From NCBI GenBank assembly GCA_949357655.1, contig CASHTG010000019.1, positions 620,001 through 684,000 of the forward strand: a DNA stretch of 64,000 nucleotides, given 5' to 3'. Of this stretch, positions 37,423 to 48,927 are shown one piece after another; within the stretch, counting starts at the first letter, position 1, and the number at the start of each line of letters is the position of its first letter. The translations under genes and the position numbers were made by a program. Origin of the DNA: Parascedosporium putredinis. Taxonomy: Eukaryota > Ascomycota > Sordariomycetes > Microascales > Microascaceae. The notes below the pieces were generated by a model. That model saw only the letters and a list, made by a program, of their open reading frames with translations. It had not been told where the DNA came from and ran no database searches.

Positions 37423-37698
37423 GAGGGAGATGGGGTGTCCCCAAGTAAAAGAGACAATAAGAAAAAGGAAGGAAAAGGAGAGCCCCCCTCTATGTCCGTC
37501 TCTCTTTCGCCCTTCCTCGCCTCGCCTCGCCTCGCCCAACCACAGAATCCCGTCCAATATGTCTCAGCCTCACCCGGATGCGGGTGGGGAAAAAGCCCTG
37601 CCGGTCCCAATTCAAAAACCCGGCAAACCTCTTGACGAACGTCCACCCCTCCCTCGCGCACGAACCGTGGGCCTAGATCTGCCTCAGATTTCCACTCT

Positions 37699-37703
<5 letters not shown>

Positions 37704-37731
<28 letters not shown>
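37704..37731 (+). repeat. CT dinucleotide microsatellite
   Basis: About 14 CT units in the desert, flanked by further pyrimidine-rich DNA. Confidence 0.9.
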
Positions 37732-37734
<3 letters not shown>

Positions 37735-38713
37735 CTGCCACCCCCTTTGGGGGCGTGGGTAGGGGCGTGGGTAAAGTAGAAGGAAGGAAGGAATGAAAGA
37801 AAGAAAGAGGGCGTGAGGAGGAGAGACAGTGCTCACTTGGACCACGAAAAGAGATCTCGGAGAACACCGCATGGTGGGGAATGGAAAACGACACGCGAGA
37901 TCCTGTGTAGTACCCGTGGAGCACAATGGGTTCGTCAGTGTTTGAGAGCAATGAGACTCCGTGCCCGCTGTTGACGCTGTTGAGAGAGGTCTCATTCTTT
38001 TTTCTTTTCTTTTGGTAATAATGAAGAAACATCAAAGTCAGTCCTTACAGTCCTAACCAAGTTTGGTCACGTTCGTTGTAACCGAGAGACCTCGGGTATC
38101 ATCAACGGTCTGGACCATCTAGACTTCGGCACCTCAGATCGTTTTAGTTTACGTCAGTTGAGATGATCCATTGACGATGCTTTTACCTCATAATCAACAG
38201 AGGATCAGCGTCATATTGAGTTCGCCCCAGATTAAGAAATCATAGATGGGACATGGGTGGGACATGGGCGGGCATGGACGGACCCTGACACGGTGGGGGT
38301 TCGTCTCTCGTCTCTCGTCTCTCGGCCGCAACGCATTTGAGTAAAGGCGTGTCGCGGACTGAGATAGGCGTGTATTGCACAGATATAATATGCTGTATTG
38401 ATTGTTTCAATTTCCTCTGGGTTTTGTATCTAGTCCACATACGTACGTCCTAAGGCCTGCCTGTGCCTCTTGGCGGGAACCGTTGCAGACAGACTATCAT
38501 TTCCCGCAGACGGCCATACCAGGCGTGCCGGGTGTGTCTTTGCACCTTCGGGCTCGACCATACGTTTTTTGACCTTACTAAAACCATGTTGCTTCTTTTT
38601 CTTCTCGTGAGCCGCTGACCATGCTCTCTTCCCTTTCCAGCCGCAGAAACAAAGAAACCGAGATTATAACGTGACGGGTAACCCTTTCTAAAGAAAGAAG
38701 GAAAAACAGGAAG

Positions 38714-38730
38714 AAAAAAAAAAAAAAAAA
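38714..38730 (+). repeat. A17 homopolymer
   Basis: Seventeen A residues in a purine-rich tract upstream of the dbp2 3' end. Confidence 0.9.
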
Positions 38731-39155
38731 GGGGACAAAGTAAAAATGGGGAAATCAATGCCAAGGACGGCGGAGAGTCCGCCTCTCCCGGAGCCGGTGC
38801 TCATGGGTGAGGGGAGTGTAAACAGTCTTGTTGTGCCGCGCGGTCTTTCCCACGCCCCCTCCAATGTGGAAACGATGAGAAATCAAAGACAAGAAGGGAG
38901 ATACCGTAAGAGCCTGGTCGCGGCTCACTCTGATGCCCGAACTCTTCCAATAGAGTCTTTGCAGCGCTAACCGACCGTACGAGTAATGCATGATGTGGAA
39001 TAATCTTCTAAAAGTCACAAAAATACTCTCGACCTTTTCTACTCAAACGCCGTTGAAAAACAGTGCTTCTGGGATATCGTGCGCACGTACGTGCAGTGTG
39101 GCCATGGGGGCGCTTAAGCGTAGGCGTGCCCATGCCACCGTCTACGTAGTTGCGT

Positions 39156-41835
39156 TTACCAGCGCCTCTTGGACAGAGGCATGTTGTTGGCATTGGCTGT
39201 GCAGGGTGCGCATGTTAGAACACAACATGAACCTATTTGATATGTGGGGGAGATGATCGCATTGCGAATCGTCTAGATCCCAAAAGGGGAGTGATGATAC
39301 GTACCACCACCGCGATGACCGCCGCGACCACGGTAACCGCCGAAGCGTCCGTGGCCGCCGCCGCCGCCATAGCGGGCCATTTCCGCAAGGCGAGGATCAA
39401 TCTGCTGTTTGGCCTCTGCAAGAACATTGACAAGATCACGAGCCTGCTTAGAGTCTGGAGGCAAACATTGTTAGCATGGTCTCGGGGCAAACAAGTCGGT
39501 AGAGCGAGGGGATAGACGAGGGGTGGCTTACTGTCGGTGGTGAAGAAGGTAATGGCCGTGCCATTGGCGCCGGCACGACCAGTACGACCGATTCTGTGGA
39601 TGTAATCCTCAGAGTTGTTAGGGTAGTCGTAGTTCAACACATGGGTAATATTGCGAACGTCTTTAGCAAGGGAAAGAAAGATAGGGGTTAGCAGTCAATA
39701 GAGCAAGAGTGGGTATAGCAACTCGTCCAGCGAAGGCCGAGACGTTTCTTCTTTACGAAAACGCCTTGATATGTTTGCCTTTCTGTACTTCACTTCAGAG
39801 GCAAAGCATGGGGCTGTCCATTGTGCATCGATTGCCATCCTGGAATATTCGGCGTGCAGCAAGGCGTTGGGGGCCTCGGGAATCTTGGCATGGGTTCACA
39901 GTGGTCCATCATTTATAGCAAAAGAGAACGACCATCTGGCTCACGCTTGTACCACTTCACAGATTCATCACAAATATGCCGGTACAAGGGCGAGTCGACA
40001 AGCGCAGCCATCAACAGGCGCTGGCTACGCTGCAAACCAAGACTCCACGCAAGGAATAGGAACCAAGGGAACACGCGGAGGGTTCAGGCAAGTTTTGCGC
40101 AGGAAGAAAGCCCCTAAACATGAGAGTAAAGTACAGCAATGGTATGCTGGAGGTTGCTAACGGTTTTAAATTGGGGGACAAGGGTGGTGGGATCGAAGGG
40201 TACTTACCGATACCACGCGACGCGACATCCGTAGCCACCATCACGGGGCTCTTTCCGGTCTTGAATTGGTCGAGAACCCAATCACGCTCGTTCTGTTGCT
40301 TGTCACCATGGATAGCTATAAAAATTGCAGGGTCAGGTTAGCTAAGTACCGAGGAGAGGCGGCGAGAGGCGAGATTCGACGGCAACTTACACAGAGCGGG
40401 CCAGCCATCCTGGCGAAGGAAACGAGTAATGTCGTCCGCTACACGCTTCGTGCCGACAAAGATGAGGCACTTGTTTTCCTTGTTGTCCATAATCTTTTCG
40501 AGGTGCTTGATCATGCGGTCCCTCTTCTCCATCTCTGATACAACTTCAACGATCTGGGTAATCCTGTGGTTGGCGGCAAGATCCATAGAGCCAATGTTGA
40601 CCTGGATGAAGTCGCTGAGGAAGTCAGTCGCGAGGGCGCGAACCTCCTTGGGCCAGGTGGCCGACCACATGAGGGTTTGACGGTCGGGTCGAATTTGGCC
40701 AATAATCTTGCGGATCTGGGGCTCGAAACCCATGTCAAGCATGCGATCAGCCTCATCGAGGACGAGATATGTGACACGACGAAGGTTTGTCTTTCCAGCC
40801 TCAAGCATGTCAATGAGACGGCCGGGAGTGGCGATGCAAACCTCAACACCCCTGCTAAGATCGCGGATCTGGGGTCCCTTGGGCACACCTCCGTACACAC
40901 AAGTGTTTCGGATGCGCGACGACCGACCAAACTTGGTGATTTCCTGTTGAATCTGGACGGCAAGCTCACGCGTAGGCGCTAGGACTAGCACGATGGGGCC
41001 GTCTCCAGGGGCGAGGAGAGGCTGAGCATTGATGTGAACGATGGAGGGCAAGCAGTATGTGAGCGTCTTTCCGGAACCGGTCTCGGCAATACCGACGACA
41101 TCGCGTCCAGAAAGGGCCATGGGCCAGCCCTGGGACTGAATAGCGGTAGGCGCAGGAAGCCCTGGGCCTTGACCTCATCCATCACGTAGCGAGGGAATCC
41201 AGCTTCGTCGAAAGTCTCAACGGGCTTAGGAAGGTCTGTGCCGGCCACGGTAATGGCATGCTTCTGACGGAAGGCATCGACCTCAGCACTGCTGCGCTGG
41301 GCAACCTCGGGGTTCTCCTTGTAGAAATGCTTCTCGAACTTGGGCATGGTAGAAAGATCTAAATCACACTTTGTTAGCGAAGGGCTTCAAGGGAAAGCGA
41401 TAGGGGATGAGAGGAGAAGCAAGCACATACCCCAGTTTTGAGTCTTCAGTCCAGATCCAAGGTTGGACATTCTGTCGCCGCCGGCACCACCGCCGAAACC
41501 ACCGCCGCCGAAACCTCCACCACCGTAGCCACCACCACCACCGCCACCTCCGTAGCCGCCGCCGTTGCTGTAACCGCCGCTATGAAGACGACATGCGTTA
41601 GCTACATGTTTAATCATTTCGTGATGAAGCAAACCATGGAGGCTCTTCAAGGAAGCGGGGAAGTAATATATCGCGCCAGGGGCTCGGTACAATGAATCAA
41701 GCAGTAGGAGAAGATGACTTACCCATTCTGACCATCGCCGTTGCGATCACGTCCGCCGCGTTCATGTCGATCGTAACCGTTGGAGTAGCCGCCGCCGCCT
41801 CCACGGCCACCACCGTAACCACCGCCGTAGCTCAT
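39156..41835 (-). CDS. dbp2: DEAD-box ATP-dependent RNA helicase Dbp2 (p68 type), one frame break
   Basis: Dbp2 is an ATP-dependent RNA helicase acting in mRNP assembly, RNA decay and rRNA processing. Seven exons: 41835-41723, 41579-41431, 41358-40391, 40315-40208, 39660-39532, 39454-39305 and 39196-39156. Exons 1-2 encode an RGG/GGY-rich N-terminus. Exon 3 carries FDEAGFPRYVMDEV, AETGSGKT (motif I), PTRELAVQI (Ia), TPGRLID (Ib), DEAD (II) and SAT (III). LIFVGTKR (IV) is also in exon 3, ATDVASRGID (V) spans intron 4, and HRIGRTGRAG (VI) is in exon 5. Exons 6-7 give a Gly-rich tail ending MPLSKRRW. The frame breaks at 41155-41156, where QGFPAPTAIQ needs one more C. With it the exons sum to 553 codons. 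Intron 4 (547 bases) is long for this genome and lies between the codons for motif V. Confidence 0.95.
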
Positions 41836-42735
41836 TGTCTCTGAAGAGGAGTGATAAAGTGTCGTGGAAAGAGGATTAATGGGGTTGTTGTCGGGTGGAC
41901 TTTTGATGCCTGCCTAAATGGTGCTGTTTCAAGAGGCGTTTGAAGAAAAAGGAGGGTCGCTCAAGAGAGATGAGCAAAAATGAAAGGGTTAGAGAGGCCT
42001 TTCGAAAAATACAAGGCAGATGATAGAGAAAAGGGAGTGGAAGCGTGAAAATCGCGTTCCTTGATGGGGATGATCGGGGGAATGTGGGATGGTTTTGTTG
42101 TTTGGGGTGGAATAGGTTTTTTTCCTGTTCCCTTTTTCTTTAGGCGCAGCACCCAACTTTTTTCTCCTCTGCCTACTCACGAGTTTTTTCTGCTGGTTTT
42201 TCGCCCCTTGATTACGCTTGCTTTAGTTAGCGTGGGGGTACGTACCTACACTCTTTTTCTTTTTTTCTTCTCTAGCGAACCACAAAGAGGCTAGAATGGG
42301 GCAGGACAAAAAGGCCTATCGTGACAGATGAAAATTTTTGGCTCTAGCTGAGTGGCGGTATGAAGCCCCACTGGAAAATTCAACCAGGGCCTATCAACAG
42401 CACTGGGCTCCCACATATCACTGGGCCAAACACCAAGTCACATGATCAGCACCTTGGATCGCCTTGTACCACAGATCAAGGATCCTGGTCCAGGTCAGAC
42501 CTATGAGGACCCTGGGTTTTATTGACTAAGGTGATCACTTAGTTTTTAGTTTGGGAGCGTGAGCATCAAAGGCAGTAACGACCCACCATATACTATACAT
42601 GGTGAGGAGGCTCTAAGCTCCTAGCTCTCTGAACTAACTCCTATGTCTTATAACCCCTCTGCCCCTCTAAGCCCATTAAAATATCTCGGGCTGCTTTGAT
42701 GGATGTTTGTCTTTTTAGATCTCTTCTCAAGATTC
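41836..42735. other. dbp2 promoter/leader and thi20 3' region
   Basis: The 900 bases between the dbp2 start and the thi20 stop. Next to dbp2 the plus strand is purine-rich (41930-42060), so the dbp2 leader is pyrimidine-rich, as expected for an abundant transcript. The rest shows no gene; short frames here look like chance. Confidence 0.5.
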
Positions 42736-45074
42736 TCATGCACTAGGAAACATCTCCCAGAAGCCAATTTCAAGCTTGTTCCCGAGTCCCATTAGCAAGT
42801 GATGGACCTGGCAAGGGGCTTGGCTGCTTACCTCTGTTCCCTGGATAAATATCTGAACGAGCTCTTCAATCCGTTCCGGAGTCTGGCGGCCGATTTCATC
42901 TTCGAGTTGTTCTACTCGGTCCTTCAGTCAGTGACGAATATTCCAGGCGCCTCCAGAAAGGGCTTGGGGGAGGGCAGGAGGCCTACCCGATGCAAGTTGT
43001 ACCGCCTCGCGGTAGTCTTCTGCAACGTAATTCTCGATCCAATTCCAATAGATGTTATCCTTGGCATCCTTCTTGGTATTGGGGTGGTGGTACAGCATCT
43101 GCGCAACGGCGCCGTAACCGAGTGTGCACGGGGCTAAAGCCACTTGGAGGGCGAGAAGGTCCTGACTATGCCCGACATCGAGAAGGAACCTACGCGGGGA
43201 TAAGAAACAAAAACAATTAATCATCTCTGATAAGAACCGATCCATGCAAAAGGGTGCCTCACCGGGTGTAGGCTGTGCAGGCTATCAAGGGAAAGGCGTT
43301 AGTCTCGGTTAGCTAAAGGACATGTTTTCAGGCTTGCTCACCCTGTTTTTCCGGTGTCCTTTCGATCTCCTCGACAGAGATTCCAAAAGATTTGCAGTAG
43401 TCGATGTGGAGGGTGCTCTCTCGGAAGATATGGGCAACTATCTCATTGGACTATGGAACCAGCAATCAAGCTGATATGAGCATGTATTTTTCAAAGTAAG
43501 TTGCGAAACTGGGAGTTCCTGTCAGTGGACTTACTCGAGATATCTTTTTCATGTTTGTGGCTTTATAGGCAGCCAAGGCATGCGCTCGCGCAAAGTGAAT
43601 CTTTTGAAACGGCGGCTCAGCATAGATAACAATACTCTCGGACCATGTGAACATACCAGATACAGGTAATCCTGGATGATGTACCCTTTGAACGACTCGA
43701 GAGGAAGGGAGCCATCCCCAAGACCCATGACAAAGGGGTGGTGGACAAAGCGGTCCCAGACAGGCTTCACATCCTCACGAGATAGGAGATGTTCGATGAA
43801 GTAGCCGCTGGAGCACGTTAGTATGGAAACACGACTTTGGGAATGCTTGGCCACACAAACAGCCTTACCGGGAGAACGGGAGCTGAAACGAGCTATGGAA
43901 GTGGTTCAAAGGGCCATGACCCTTGCCGTATCCGGGGGCCGTCGCAATGGCGGGCTGAATAAAGCGACAGGCGGACCTCACCGCGCTTGGAATGTCCTTT
44001 TGTTTCGCAAGATTCGACGCGATGGCAGCTAGAGAAGGGGGCGAGAGACAGGCGCAAAGGGCGTTAGGCAATCAGTCTGGAACATCCCAAAGTCAAGCAC
44101 GCCCTCTTTGCAAGTGAGAAATTCGCAACTTACACGCAAGAGTGCACCCGGTGCCGTGCGTATTCTGCGACTGCTGGTAAAGGCTTTTGATGTGGATCAT
44201 CTGCCCTTCGCCGCAGAGGATGTCGACCACGTATTCCGGCTCCTTTCCTTGCACACCCGGTTCGGCGACGGCGAGGTCCTTGGTGAGGGGCAGATGGCCG
44301 CCCTTGAGAAGCACCCATTTGGGCCCGAGCGACCGGATCCGCTCCGCCATTTGCTCGAGGTCTCTGATGCTTTGTATCTCCGTGGGCGCTTCCGCGTCGC
44401 GGGCAATCTCGGCGAGAAGCTTTGCTTCCGGGATGTTGGGCGTGATGATGGTGGCCTGGGGGAGGAGAGTATCGGCGACAGCTCTGACGGCTTCATTGGG
44501 GAGGAGCTGGCTTCCACTTGTGGAAATCATGACCTAGAGGAGGAGAGAAGAGAAAAGAAGCAATGAGACGGCATGTTCAAATCATGGGCCCGAGGGAGAG
44601 GGGTGGTTGGTTTTTCTTTTCCTACAGGGTCTAGAACGATGCTTTTCACATGGTGCGATTTGAGCACTTCGGCCACAGCTCTGGCCGTCTCTTCCGACGC
44701 GAGCATGCCAATCTTCACAGCGTCCGCACCAATGTCCTTGAGGCAGACATCGATCTGCTTGGCAACGAACTGGGACGGAACGGGGTGTATATCATACACA
44801 GCCGTGGTGTCCTGCACGGTCAAGGCCGTGGTGGCTGCCATTGCGTAGCAGCCATGAGCGGCAATTGTCTTTTGGTCTGCCTCTAGGCCACTACAAAGAA
44901 ATCATGACATCACGTTGAGGTTAGCTTAAAGATCTATCGGGAGAGCAGTCCAAGTGGAAGAGAAAGAAAAAGAAGCTCTCCATAAGTGCACAATAGCGTA
45001 GAAGGGGAAACGAACGCGCCGCCGGAGCAATCGGAGCCGGCAATGACCAAAACTCTACCGCCAATCTCTCTCAT
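42736..45074 (-). CDS. thi20: Bifunctional HMP/HMP-phosphate kinase and TenA-type thiaminase II (Thi20)
   Basis: This two-domain enzyme of thiamine metabolism phosphorylates hydroxymethylpyrimidine, and its TenA part salvages pyrimidine from degraded thiamine. Eleven exons: 45074-45016, 44890-44626, 44533-44134, 44028-43869, 43807-43657, 43600-43535, 43450-43342, 43281-43263, 43189-42987, 42914-42832 and 42774-42736, totalling 518 codons with no frame break. Residues 1-280 are the ribokinase-like domain: VLVIAGSDCSGGAG at the N-terminus, DPVMISTSGSQLL in the middle, and the anion-hole/catalytic HGTGCTL. Residues about 290-517 are TenA: FIEHLLSREDVKPVWDRFV, FKGYIIQDYLYL, HFARAHALAAYK, then the ALAPCTLGYG signature and a final ELEIGFWEM. 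Exon 8 is only 19 bases. The acceptor of exon 10 (after CCGAG) is weak but closes the frame. The neighbours are not thiamine genes. Confidence 0.93.
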
Positions 45075-45549
45075 CGTGAAAGCTGGATGGGAAGCGGGCA
45101 CAGCTTGAGCACTTTGAACCGTTTGAAAAGGGTTCTTCGGAGCAAGCCGTCGGCAGGGATGACCCAGACAAAGGTTACATGCACGGAGAGTTATCCGAAC
45201 AAGTAGTATCGCAAGCGATGAGACACAAGCTTACTGTTTTTTTTTTACTTTGGCAGTGATGATTTCATGAGGGCTCAACCATGCCTCCTCTACGTAACCC
45301 CGCAGCGTGGGGGAAATTTTGTTAGTTCGTACCACACCTGACTAGCCGCTGTCTGCGTACATGTATGCTTGGCTGCATCGAATGGCAGAACCTACCCGAT
45401 GCTCGATGGACGCAGGGGGAAAGGAGAGGAGGACGACTGAACTATTTCTATAAGCTATATCTCAATTCCCATCAAACATCAACGAATTAAGCTGCTGTGT
45501 ACTTTTGGAGACCCTGGCAGCTTTCGTTTTCCCATCTCCCTTGGCCTTC
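45075..45549. other. thi20 upstream region
   Basis: Promoter and leader of thi20 plus the 3' side of a possible neighbouring gene. I looked for, but could not convincingly assemble, a thiamine pyrophosphate riboswitch here or in the first intron (45015-44891). Nothing else is seen. Confidence 0.4.
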
Positions 45550-46436
45550 GGTATCTAGACCGACTGATGCAGGGTCCAGCTGTCGGCGATATAATGGTCA
45601 AAGATCTTCTCAAAGCTAGAAACTGGCTGATGGCATATAACACCGGCCAAGGTGGACGTCCTGGCCTGAAGCGAAGCATGACGTGTGTGGTAAGAAAGGT
45701 TTCCTGAGTCTTCCGCTCGTCAAGTCCACTCGGAATCAAGTCCGAGCCCGTCGGTGCGTGTGCATCGGAAAATGAGCCCAACAACGCGTCATAAAACCCC
45801 CGCCGTTTAGCCTCATCAGTGCCGGGGCGACCTTGGCCTCCAATTTGATTTTCCGATGACGGTTGGAGGCGCAGGGGTCAAGGTTATTCGATCTGAAGAA
45901 TAAGTTTTCGCGTCATCCTTCTCCAGGCAACATGCCTGAGGATGAAATTCATGCAGTGGCCAGAAAATCCCTCCTTCTCGAGGTGGCCTCAAGAAGAGCG
46001 GGGGCCAAAGCTTGCATCCACTCGCTGGGCACCCATCGATGCCTGGAGGATGAAGTCACTGGCGTCCGATCAGTGTCCAGTGCGGCTCAGGAGGGCACAT
46101 GCAAGGTATGCGAAGCGCGAATGGTGCCGATCGCTCCGCGCCGGACACTTCTCCATGCAGGTAATAGCGTGGGCTGCATGGCGAGCCACCTACTCCGGGG
46201 AAAAGAGAAAAGACAAAGAAAGAAATAATAGGGTCCTAGAGAGATTAATGAGGCGGGAAGTAAAGGGAAGGAGCGAAAGAGAGGGGCGGACACCAAGCTG
46301 CCTTGGAAGAAGTCGATTTGGAGAGAGCACTTGAGAACAACAACAAATCAAACAATCAGCAGGCAATGCACCTCAACGCAACGGCATTCCGCCTGGTATT
46401 GCTGAAGCTGTTGATCTTGCCATAGGTGGAGAGCAT
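45550..46436 (-). CDS. Possible multi-exon gene with frame breaks, unrecognised product
   Basis: A plausible first exon at 46436-46371 reads MLSTYGKINSFSNTRRNAVA, a Ser/Arg-rich start that could be a mitochondrial presequence, followed by a GTGCAT donor. Further pieces on the same strand look coding: WLAMQPTLLPAWRSVRRGA (about 46180-46120), WVPSEWMQALAPALLEATS (about 46035-45980), RRGFYDALLGSFSDAHAPTG (about 45815-45755) and FEKIFDHYIADSWTLHQ (about 45617-45565). They lie in different frames or are separated by stops, so one continuous product would need introns and some of the base losses seen elsewhere. I do not recognise a family. It may be a real gene, a pseudogene, or chance. Confidence 0.3.
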
Positions 46437-46929
46437 TTCCCGATCTGGCGGGTGCTGATGTGGAGTGGTGCTCTTTTCCTGTGCGACCCAAACGACCAAG
46501 ATGGAGTCAATCAAGTGTGCTCGGCGTCAGGTTATGATAAATACGGGGGACCGCGGTGTTGACAAAAACTCTCCCATTTCTGGTGAAGTCCCCGTTGCCC
46601 GTCTCCTGCTAGCTTGCGAACCGCATGTTTTGTTCGCCGTGATACCGAGGTCCTCTTGCCTCTCCCCGCCCCCCTCGCAACCAGGGAAAGTTGCAATCGA
46701 TACCTGCAGGAACAATGAATGGCGACAGTCCGGGTTGAGCTAGACCGCGTTTGGCTGTTTCTTTCACTTCAGCGTAAATATCGCCCCAGTCACTCCAGTA
46801 ACTAGAAAGATGGGATCGAGCTGAGGTACTTCGACAATAGGTACTGATTAGACTTTAATGCTGCTGAATAATACAAGTGTCCTATGTTTCTGGCTCGGTA
46901 CCTAAATCGAGGGTCTCCACGTTTTCCAG
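46437..46929. other. Intergenic stretch, no feature seen
   Basis: About 490 bases with short frames on both strands and no motif or repeat of note. Confidence 0.4.
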
Positions 46930-47172
46930 TCAACAGCCCCAATTGATCTTTGCTCCCCCATGGATGGGGGTGCGTATGATTACGGAGTCAAGAGAATTAT
47001 GCACGGCCAGCAAATGCCGCCAAAACAAAGCCTCGGGGACCTCGGCCAATCGCTGTGGCCCGTTGGCCTCATCTGGAGGCCCTGGAGGAACTGGGAAGGA
47101 CAAGGGCCCTGCACCTTTGCTGTTGGCTACGCCTATTAGCGTCAGCAGCAAAGTCGCGCGAAAAGGATCCAT
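46930..47172 (-). CDS. Possible small secreted protein
   Basis: Eighty codons starting MDPFRATLLLTLIGVANSKG. A short positive N-region, a hydrophobic core (TLLLTLIGVA) and small residues after it give a possible signal peptide. The rest is Pro/Gly-rich (FPVPPGPPDEANGPQ), then more regular sequence ending GGAKINWGC. Family unknown, and the cysteine content is too low for a typical cysteine-rich effector. It faces away from the Mpv17-like gene. The frame may be a single exon of a larger gene. Confidence 0.25.
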   Translation of the reverse strand: MDPFRATLLLTLIGVANSKGAGPLSFPVPPGPPDEANGPQRLAEVPEALFWRHLLAVHNSLDSVIIRTPIHGGAKINWGC

Positions 47173-47810
47173 GTTCCCACACTGAGGTCTCCCTACCAGC
47201 CTTCAATTAATTTCACGCTTCTCTCACGTTCTAATTCCCCATCCCGCCACTCCTCCTATCATTCTTCTGTCGCGATTCCACGTCTCCGCCCTTCTGCCGC
47301 AGACTCGATTGCGACAAAAAAAACCCGTTCACGATCTTGTCCCGCCGAACCCTCACTGGGAGTTTTGGATCCTGCCGCCATCGACACCCGATTGCTGTTG
47401 CTGGAGCTTAGCTTGCCCAAGCCCCTATTCACGCAACGTCGCGCGATTCGCTGTCCCTCATTGGCTCGCTGAACAGTCAAACGCCCAGGGTAAACAAAAC
47501 TCGCCTGTTCCCACCACGACGAGCTCGATTGGCGATTTTCCAAAGCGTTGAACCATTTTCACCTCCCAAAAACGACCCGATTAGGGCGTCGGCGACGAAA
47601 ACAAGAACGAGCCCTTGACGAAAACGACGGCACGAGTGCGTCCTCCCTCCTTCCAAGACGTCAGACCATTTCCGTGACGACGTGCTGTTCCCAAGCTAAC
47701 CGCCACCTCTCACCACGCAGGACATCCTGGCTCCACGCCTCTGAACCCGCCCCCTTCGATTTTTTGAACTGCTCTCGTCCCTATTCTGAGGCGGAATCGC
47801 ATCGTTCAAA
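47173..47810. promoter_or_regulatory. Promoter and long leader of the Mpv17-family gene
   Basis: The plus strand from about 47200 to 47810 is C/T-rich with repeated TCGCGATT and CGACG-type words, consistent with promoter and 5' UTR DNA of a well expressed fungal gene. The open frame at 47548-47823 overlaps the true start and has no family match. Confidence 0.4.
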
Positions 47811-48927
47811 ATGTCGTCCGTAAAATTCGAGGCGACGCAGAAGATACGCGAGACCATGGAGAAGGTCGGCGATCTGACGAACCCTGGCCAGGTCATTCCC
47901 GGCACCAGCGGAAAGCACCCCATCACCGCCGCCATTGGCACCGCCATCACTGGAGGAAAGGAAAATGCCGGCACCAAGGGATACCTGATGGTATGTTTTC
48001 CCTATCCCATTCATCCTAATCGCCGTCAAACCGACCGAAAGCTCGCGTTGCAAGCCTAAGCAGCACCAAACTTCAATGGGAGAAACTCGACCGTTACTGA
48101 CGATGACGTACTTTATAGGCCTACATCAAGGAGCTTGAGGAGAATCCTCCGGACCAAGATGCTCACAGCTGGTACTCTCGCCGGTCTTCAAGAAGTTCTC
48201 GCCTCGTGGCTTGCCAAGGACCGCAACAAGAACGGTCACTATTTCACCTCTCGCGTTCCCAAGATGGCTACCTACGGTGCTCTCGTCAGCGCGCCTATGG
48301 GCCACTTCCTCATCTGGCTCCTCCAGAAGACGTTCAAGAACCGCACTAGCTTGAAGTCCAAGATCCTTCAGATCCTCGTCAGCAACTTGATTGTATGTGA
48401 CTAGACTTTTATCCCCTAATGACACAGCAGAACTAACCGGCCTGCCCATCTAGGTTGCGCCTATCCAAAACAGCGTCTACCTCGTCGCCATGGCCCTTAT
48501 CGCCGGTGCCAAGACCTTCCACCAAGTCAAGGCCACTGTTCGTGTCGGGTTCTGGAAGGTCATGAAGGTTAGCTGGATCACCTCGCCCATCTGCTTGGCC
48601 TTTGCCCAGAAGTTCCTCCCCGACCACCTTTGGGTTCCCTTCTTCAACCTAGTCTCCTTCATCATTGGAACGTACATCAACACCGTTACCAAGAAGAAGA
48701 GGCTTGCGGCCCTCCGAAAGAAGCACTTCGGTGGTGGCGCCGGCGACCGCGGTGACCGTGGCGGCGGCTCTGTTGCCAGCGCTCGCCCCGAGGACTATCC
48801 CCATGCCCCCATGCCCCCTTGGCCCCAATCCCCACTACTAAACCACCACCGGATCGAGCCCGCGAGAACGAGAAAAGGAACGACAATTCGCAGCGACACG
48901 GATTTTGGACCACCGGTTAATGTTTGA
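47811..48927 (+). CDS. Mpv17/PMP22-family integral membrane protein (one certain frame break)
   Basis: Members sit in peroxisomal or mitochondrial inner membranes. In Neurospora the family member WSC sorts Woronin bodies, but I cannot tell whether this is WSC. Exons: 47811-47990, 48119-48392 and 48454-48927. Readable blocks are GYLMAYIKELEENP, then LRTKMLTAGTLAGLQEVLAS, VPKMATYGALVSAPMGHFL, the family core VAPIQNSVYLVAMALIAGAK and WKVMKVSWITSPICLAFAQK, and a last membrane segment FFNLVSFIIGTYI with a basic tail. At 48146-48147 the ENPLRTKM reading needs two more C. The C-terminal end is uncertain: a further C shortage near 48805-48820 would make the protein end PLGPNPHY at about 48840 instead of running to 48927. 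Confidence 0.85.

Larger units (their letters stand above)
30001..39155. other. Gene desert, right part, up to the dbp2 3' end
   Basis: No convincing gene. Simple repeats are dense: GACGCC units (32769-32794), a 19-bp tandem (36188-36236), AG run (36726-36747), an 8-bp minisatellite (37354-37422), CCTCG units (37515-37537), CT run (37704-37731), TCGTCTC units (38301-38324), and A17 runs (34908-34924, 38714-38730). The phrase CAGACCCAGTCCTGCG occurs twice, near 30246 and 30338. The open frames at 37206-37703 (minus) and 37430-37762 (plus) are created by these repeats. The last few hundred bases should contain the dbp2 3' UTR. Confidence 0.5.

Noticed and set aside
37206..37762. Overlapping frames with SVLQSFSP-type repeats
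   Set aside because: Produced by the 8-bp minisatellite and CT runs, which read open in several frames.
45015..45240. Thiamine pyrophosphate riboswitch for thi20
   Set aside because: Plausible from gene function, but I could not find the paired conserved core in the leader or first intron by eye. A covariance-model search would decide.
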